A stretch of 64,000 nt of DNA from Archegozetes longisetosus. Its lineage: Eukaryota > Arthropoda > Arachnida > Sarcoptiformes > Trhypochthoniidae. How positions within the stretch are numbered: position 1 is the stretch's first letter; every line of letters starts with the position of its first letter. Made by a program: the position numbers and the translations under genes. Shown in pieces: positions 58,463 to 64,000 of this stretch. The stretch spans positions 11,500,220 through 11,564,219 of the forward strand of contig JAEMBT020000001.1 of assembly GCA_018873245.2 (NCBI GenBank), read 5' to 3'. The notes beneath the pieces were generated by a model. That model was not told the origin of the DNA and did not search any database. It was given only the letters and a program-made list of their open reading frames with translations.

Positions 58463-60962
58463 ATGTGGAAAAGAACAAATTTTCACAAAAATGAATTCAA
58501 AGTTGCAATAAATCCGGTATGATATAATTAATAAAAGCTTATTCAACTTGATTGTATCTATTGACTCGTTATAGATTGCTCCATTTACTTATCTGTATGA
58601 AACTAACTCAACAGATCGATGGCAATTATTCGATGGGATAGAGTATTATTATTTGAATACATTATCTGAAATTTTCAATTTAACTTATTCTTTGGTTTAT
58701 GCAAATAAACTATGGGGAACTAAGTTACCTAATGGACAGTGGAATGGAGTTATAGGCCAAATCATTAGAAACGTAAACATTTTTCTCAAATAAACAATTT
58801 CTATAATAAAGCTATAATATCAATAATTTTAAAATCTGAAATAATCAATTTTTTCATAAAAAATGAATTATATCCATACCAACAGTTTATAAATATGATA
58901 TAGTGCTCAATGAAAAATTTGTGCTTGAAAATTGTTTATGATAAACTAACTACATCATTTTAGTTGAAACAACAATTAATCTAACTAGATTTTATCGTTT
59001 AAACATACGGAGAAAAAACAAACATGATATAGATTCTGTTTTTCTTTTAATTCATTGATACTTCTGTTTTTATTTTTTAGGAAACGGATTTTGGTTTGGG
59101 AGGAATAAGTGTCGATTTTGATAGAGAACAAGTGGTTGACTTCTCGAGAAGTTATCATTTTTCACCGATCACTTTCATAACACAAGCACCAAAACTTGTG
59201 AATAATTCAACAATTTTGTTCACAATCTTCTCAAAACAAATATGGTTTTTAATGTTCATTACATTATTGATTATTAGTGTTTTCACGAAATATGTTTATA
59301 AATTGAATTATTTCTTAATTGTTTTATGTCCTCTATTGAAACAAAGTAAGTAAATAAACCGAATGATATGAATACATTCAGAGATTTATTCAATAAATCC
59401 TAGGCTATTGGACTAAAATACCAGAATCGATAGGACTTTATATTTACTTGACTTCATGGATGCTTTCTTGTATAGTGATATCTTCAGCCTATGCAGGATT
59501 ATTATCATCGGTGATGGCAATACCAAATATGACTCCAACTATCAAATCATTTTATGAATTAGCTGAAGCTCAAAAAGAAGAAAAAATTATAGTATCTGTA
59601 CATCGTGAATCGATTTACTATAAAATAATTAAAGTTGAGTAATGTTTATCACTCTTATTTTTTAAGATTCAATTATGTTAACGCAGCTATTTGCTTACCT
59701 TTTATATCAACTTTACTATGAGTGTTTCATTCGAGTTTATAGTTGCTTTCAGTTGAGTAAGCAATATGTGAAACTATCTTCATAAAGTCAAGAGATATAG
59801 TTACAAATTTTCAATATTTATATTGATAGTTTAAATTTTTGAAGCTTAAGAAATTAGTTTGAAATGATCATAACAGATGTTTGTTAAATTAAATTGAAAG
59901 ATTTCGACTGTATTGCCTATATTCCTATCTTTATTACTGAACATTGTGGTTATTACAGCTTCAGTTTGATCTATCTATAGCGCTTCAATCGATTGTGTAA
60001 AGCTAGATACACTTAAACGTATTCTAGTAATTTAAAATGACTGTTTATATTAGTTCTATTATTTAAAATAGATTTAAAAAAAATTGTGAACATATTTTAG
60101 TTTAAAAATAATTAATTATATGAAATCAATTCTTAACTAATGTTCTCATCTGTTTAATTAAGAGTTAAACTTTTGACGAGGAATTAAATTTAAGGATTTT
60201 AGTTGAGTTTAGATATTCATATATAAATTCTGAATATGAAGGAACTTGATTTATTTGAAAATGAAAGTAACCATTGTTCATTTACTATGCATTTATCATT
60301 TGAATAAAAGTTAGGATAGTGTTCTAAAAATTATTCATAGTACACATTTGTTAAAAATTAATATTTTATGTTTTATATTTTGTTTTATATGAAAGTCTGG
60401 AGGATGTGAATTTTGCAAAGATATGATGAAATCAATTATAGGAACGACTGAATATTCAAGCAGATATGCAAACATCATCAAAAGTAGTCGACGTCAAGAG
60501 GCTTATATTTCAACTCAAGATAGTCTGTCTATTGCTATTTCATCTGATCCGATGTCATTCTATTTAGCGATAGAAGAAAATTCATTTCTTTATATAACTC
60601 ACATCGCTATGGCTATGAAGAAGGACTTAAATTGGAAGAATGAATTGAATTATGTGTAAGCATTGATAGATTGCTGAATTTCTGAAATCATTACCTAAGC
60701 TAATTTATATCTTTTAAGTACTTTACTGATGCAAACCAGTGGCTTTTTTATTAATTGGGAACAAAGAGTTTATAATAGATATAAACAATTTTTAAATCAA
60801 ATCAATGGATTCTATGATAAGAAATATACTCATAAAAATAATTTTCGCAGTGGATTAAAGTTAATGAATTTAGACTCTTTTTTCTATCTATTGATTTTTG
60901 GACTAATTATATCAATAGTTCAATATTTTATTGAGTATTTGGTGTTAAAACTAAAAAGTTAA
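58463..60962 (+). CDS. Ionotropic receptor (IR) B, six exons
   Basis: Exons 58463-58516, 58575-58772, 59081-59345, 59404-59633, 60396-60655 and 60719-60962 give 416 aa. Domain layout is that of receptor A: S1 with IAPFTYLYE and NGQWNGVIG, TM1, SSAYAGLLSSVMAIP in TM2, S2 and the last helix, with a C-terminus four residues shorter (LVLKLKS). Exon 5 encodes the same protein sequence as in A. Differences cluster at the 3' ends of exons 2 and 4 (GQIIRN versus GYITRN; HRESIYYKIIK versus YLHSIHYKMIK). Splice sites are all intact, so it should be functional. It is the tandem paralogue of A. Confidence 0.85.
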
Positions 60963-61617
60963 TTGTATGACTACATAACTATTGAAAATATTTTAAAAGA
61001 TTAAAATAAAAATAATTTTAACATATATGACAACAAATTTTTAAAATTAGCTTCGGAATAATTAAAGCCATTCAACTTTAACTGTTAACATTAACTTCAA
61101 TAATATTCACCAAAGTTGAATTAGAAATTAAATTTAGATTAATTCAGGTTTGCACAGTCTTAATATTTAATAATCACAACTTCTCAATAAATTCGATTTA
61201 ACATATTGTTCAAATTATATGTTTTCTTGATCAAAAATCTTTATTCTCAGGTATAGATTCGATGTTGAATACTATTAAATATCAAGGACTCATAATATTA
61301 GTAGGCGATCTATTTAACGTATTTTTGAATTCTACTGTATAGTACTTCAACGTTCCATTCATTTGATTTCGAGTACGTAAATATTAAATATGCATTCTCT
61401 CTATCGCTCAATATATGTTCAACGATTATATAATTATGTCCAAATGATGGAACACTGGTGTACATTAGCTGAACACAAATATTTTAACCTCAATTCAACA
61501 CATTATTAGAAATGATTAGTATATTAATAATGTAAGAGACTTTAGTGAAAAAGTGTTTAAATGACAGCAACTTATAGCTTTACGATTATATTTTTATCAA
61601 AACACCTTATAAAAATA

Positions 61618-62274
61618 CTGAGTGTCCAAAAATAAACAAGTGAAATAAAAATTAAATAAAAAACTAACCAACAGGGATATCGAAATGAAATAAAATGCAA
61701 TTTAATCACAAAAGTAGGAACTAATTGAGGATTGACTCAAAATGTTTTCCGTCGTCTCGGACAGAAGTTGCAGGCTTTTCTTCGAAAAATATTCGAATTT
61801 TGTCCAAATTTTCTGGAGTCGCAACAGTTGGTTGACAACCTGTTTTGGACTCATTATCGTCCAGAACACTTCCATTTCTCTCGAACTTCTCAACTAAACT
61901 GTAATCGAAAGAAAGAAAATTAAAACTAGTTTAAGCAAACATTTTATTGCGTTATTAAAAAATTCCACTAACATATCAGTTTTTATACCTCTTAACAGTG
62001 TCCGGCCTTATCGTCGAATGTCTGTCAATTTGTGTCCGAAAGGCTTTACAGACTCCAAGTGGTCCCGAATTTATCTGATAATGAAGTCTAATAATTTCGA
62101 CTCTTTCGCTGACATCGTATGTATGCGCAAGCGACGCCATATTTTATATTAAAAGCATTGTTGTAATTAAGTCCGAATTTTATTTTTATGAACTCTGAAA
62201 TCACAACAAATTTATCGCTTACAGTTCACAAATACCGTTACTTTTATTTAACTTGTAATATTTTGGACACCCAG
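61618..62274 (-). mobile_element. mariner/Tc1-like element retaining only the HTH part
   Basis: The ends CTGAGTGTCCAAAAATAAAC and, inverted, CTGGGTGTCCAAAATATTAC are imperfect terminal repeats next to TA (61616-61617 and 62275-62276). On the minus strand, 62141 downward encodes MASLAHTYDVSERVEIIRLH and LGVCKAFRTQIDRHSTI, a transposase helix-turn-helix, then a second DNA-binding-like region (61893-61740). The catalytic domain is absent, so this is an internally deleted copy. Confidence 0.82.
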
Positions 62275-62445
62275 TACATAGAATAGATTTTTCGTCTGTA
62301 TCTAACACTCGAGTGATATAACTTTGATGTGAACTCCCATATGTTTATAAAAATAAGTGCTTATATTTATCGAAGTTGAGAAATAACCAATTCATTTAGA
62401 TTTAGCATTGAATAAAAAAAGCTTATATTTATTTTTTGTACAATA

Positions 62446-63627
62446 ATGACTTTGCATAGAATTATGCTATTTGTTTATTTTGTTATCGTCTCTCAGTCAT
62501 TATTGATCTATTCCACTGAATCTAGTTCATTCAAACATCCAGGAATACTGGTCAGTAAATCGATGCTGGATTTGGTTGAAGCTAAGATCAAAGCTAGGAC
62601 TGAACCTTGGGAGACGGCGTACAAACATATGGTCGAGGATGATACAGCATCACTTTCATTCAATCCAAAACCACGCAAAGTTGTGGAATGTGGGTCATAT
62701 TCGCATCCAGATAATGGATGTTCTGATGAGATGAATAGCAGCGTATCCGCATACACTCACGCACTCATTTGGTATTACACCGGAAACATAACACACGCAA
62801 ATAAAGCCATTGATATTATGGACGCGTGGGCGTCAGTCATAACAGCACATAATAATAGTAACGCCCCTTTGCAAACAGGATGGGTGGGATCTGTATGGCC
62901 GCGAGCAGGAGAAATAATAAAGTACACGAACACAAGTTGGAGCGCAGAAAAACAAGAACGGTTCTCGGAAATGTTGAGAAAAGTCTATCTACCTGTTGTA
63001 CATAAAGGAGTGAGTGCTGGAACAAATGGTAATTGGCATTTAACCCTGATAGAAGCCACAGCCGCAATATCAGTATTCCTCGAAGATCATGAGATGTTTG
63101 AAAACGCGTTATCACGGTGGCGAACTAGAGTTCCGGCATATGTATATCTAAAGTCTGATGGTGCACACCCTCTATCAGATAGATCTTTCAAGCCCATGAC
63201 TGATAATGAGTTAATTCATTATTGGTACAATCAAAAGACGTATGTAGATGGACTGTCTCAAGAAACGTGCAGAGACTTCGGTCACACGTCCATGGGTTTA
63301 TCAACAACGATCAATACAGCAGAAACTGCTTGGCATCAGGGTGTAGATTTGTACAAGGAGGCACACGAAAGGATTGTTAATTCTTTAGAATTTCATGCAA
63401 ATTATATTCTGGGAGCATCAGTTCCAGAGTGGTTATGTGGTGGCAAACTAACACACAATATTGATGAATCATTCATGTGGGAAATTGGTTACAATCATTA
63501 CCACAATAGGATGGGCATAGATATGCCTAAAACCCGCGAATTGATCACTAAAAAATTTCGTCCTACTGGACACAAATTATTCATGGCTTGGGAAACATTG
63601 ACTCATGCAGAAAATCCTAGTAAATAA
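62446..63627 (+). CDS. Secreted alginate-lyase-family polysaccharide lyase
   Basis: An intronless 393-aa frame with a signal peptide (MTLHRIMLFVYFVIVSQSLL). The body follows the alpha/alpha-toroid alginate lyase family. Landmarks are AYKHMVEDD (59-67), SAYTHALIWYYTGN (101-114), a Trp/Ala-rich helix DIMDAWASVI, NGNWHL (194-199, putative substrate-binding Asn-Trp-His), CRDFGHTSMGL (275-285, His280 a candidate catalytic residue) and AETAWHQGVDLY (292-303). Such lyases cleave uronic-acid polymers by beta-elimination and are typical of bacteria and fungi. The absence of introns in a genome where most genes have them is consistent with horizontal acquisition. Exact substrate unknown. AATAAA overlaps the stop codon (63623-63628). 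Confidence 0.88.
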   Translation: MTLHRIMLFVYFVIVSQSLLIYSTESSSFKHPGILVSKSMLDLVEAKIKARTEPWETAYKHMVEDDTASLSFNPKPRKVVECGSYSHPDNGCSDEMNSSVSAYTHALIWYYTGNITHANKAIDIMDAWASVITAHNNSNAPLQTGWVGSVWPRAGEIIKYTNTSWSAEKQERFSEMLRKVYLPVVHKGVSAGTNGNWHLTLIEATAAISVFLEDHEMFENALSRWRTRVPAYVYLKSDGAHPLSDRSFKPMTDNELIHYWYNQKTYVDGLSQETCRDFGHTSMGLSTTINTAETAWHQGVDLYKEAHERIVNSLEFHANYILGASVPEWLCGGKLTHNIDESFMWEIGYNHYHNRMGIDMPKTRELITKKFRPTGHKLFMAWETLTHAENPSK

Positions 63628-64000
63628 ACGAAAAGTTATAAGCTTTGTATTGTTAAGTTATATTTTATGCTTTCGGACTTATATGAGATTATTTCATTAA
63701 TCATATACATATTAATGTATTGCAATATTTGAAAGAAGTAAAGAACTTTCTTCATTACTCTAAGTTTATTTTACTGAGTCGAATTTACTGTGTGCTCAAT
63801 AGTCAAGTGTCATCCTTTTAAAAATTCACACAGAAGTTTGAGAGGCTTCTAACTCATCTCTGATATCTCTTATCTATTTTATAACACGTGAATAAGGTTT
63901 TACATATAAAAATATTCAATATGTACTCAACTAAAGAGAAAATTAATATTGTTAAGCGGTAGAATCAGTATAAATGGTGAAACGTATAAGAAAGTTATCA
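63628..64000. other. Downstream flank to window end
   Basis: No feature supported. Confidence 0.45.

Noticed and set aside
1-64000. CRISPR arrays, operons or bacterial features
   Set aside because: Introns, tRNA without CCA, TATA boxes, LINE/SINE and chemoreceptors show a eukaryotic nuclear sequence; the tandem repeats lack CRISPR spacing.

Overview
This is a gene-poor, very AT-rich eukaryotic window. Short spliceosomal introns (about 56 to 630 bp), gustatory and ionotropic chemoreceptor families, canonical arthropod transposon families and a eukaryotic tRNA-Asp point to an arthropod. Divergent chemoreceptors, a GH19 chitinase and an alginate-lyase-like enzyme together suggest a mite (Acariformes), but that is a guess from gene content and was not tested.

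Layout. 0.8-2.9 kb: a two-exon atlastin-like gene with eroded GTPase motifs. 5.4-5.8 kb: a repeat fragment; 6.16 kb: tRNA-Asp(GTC). 7.4-9.7 kb: a gustatory-receptor pseudogene whose 5' side abuts a dead Tc1 copy that carries a 102-bp hAT MITE. 10.8-11.6 kb: a non-autonomous hAT element. 12.1-13.8 kb: an ionotropic-receptor pseudogene. 14.5-21.7 kb: dispersed repeats, a triple dyad repeat beside promoter-like sequence, and a three-exon secreted GH19 chitinase (18.7-20.4 kb). 22.7-26.4 kb: a FLYWCH/MULE transposon with a 9-bp target duplication. Inserted in its right terminal repeat is a TA-flanked element carrying three exons and two introns of a hexokinase gene. 26.7-29.0 kb: LINE fossil. 29.8-30.7 kb: cytosolic sulfotransferase. 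31.7 kb: 18S rRNA fragment. 33.1-34.4 kb: an apparently intact gustatory receptor. 36.3-42.6 kb: an importin-alpha-like ARM-repeat relic, an unrecognised ORF, a PEK-like kinase, a possible papain-fold protein and a broken second kinase. 42.5-44.3 kb: foldback elements. 45.0-46.1 kb: a cysteine-rich single-pass membrane protein with a proline/tyrosine-rich tail. 48.8-49.8 kb: another foldback. 50.6-61.0 kb: two six-exon ionotropic receptors in tandem, separated by a foldback and a Tc1 <- hAT <- SINE insertion stack. 61.6-62.3 kb: mariner relic. 62.4-63.6 kb: intronless secreted alginate-lyase-family enzyme.

Functionally the live genes fall into chemosensation (GR, IRs), extracellular polysaccharide digestion or modification (GH19 chitinase, alginate-lyase-like), conjugation (sulfotransferase) and divergent signalling or trafficking relatives (kinase, atlastin-like). 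They do not form an operon or pathway; the window looks like an accessory, fast-evolving region shaped by transposons. The most unusual object is the transposon-captured hexokinase gene piece. Exon boundaries are read from splice-site phase and family resemblance; no search or transcript data were available.
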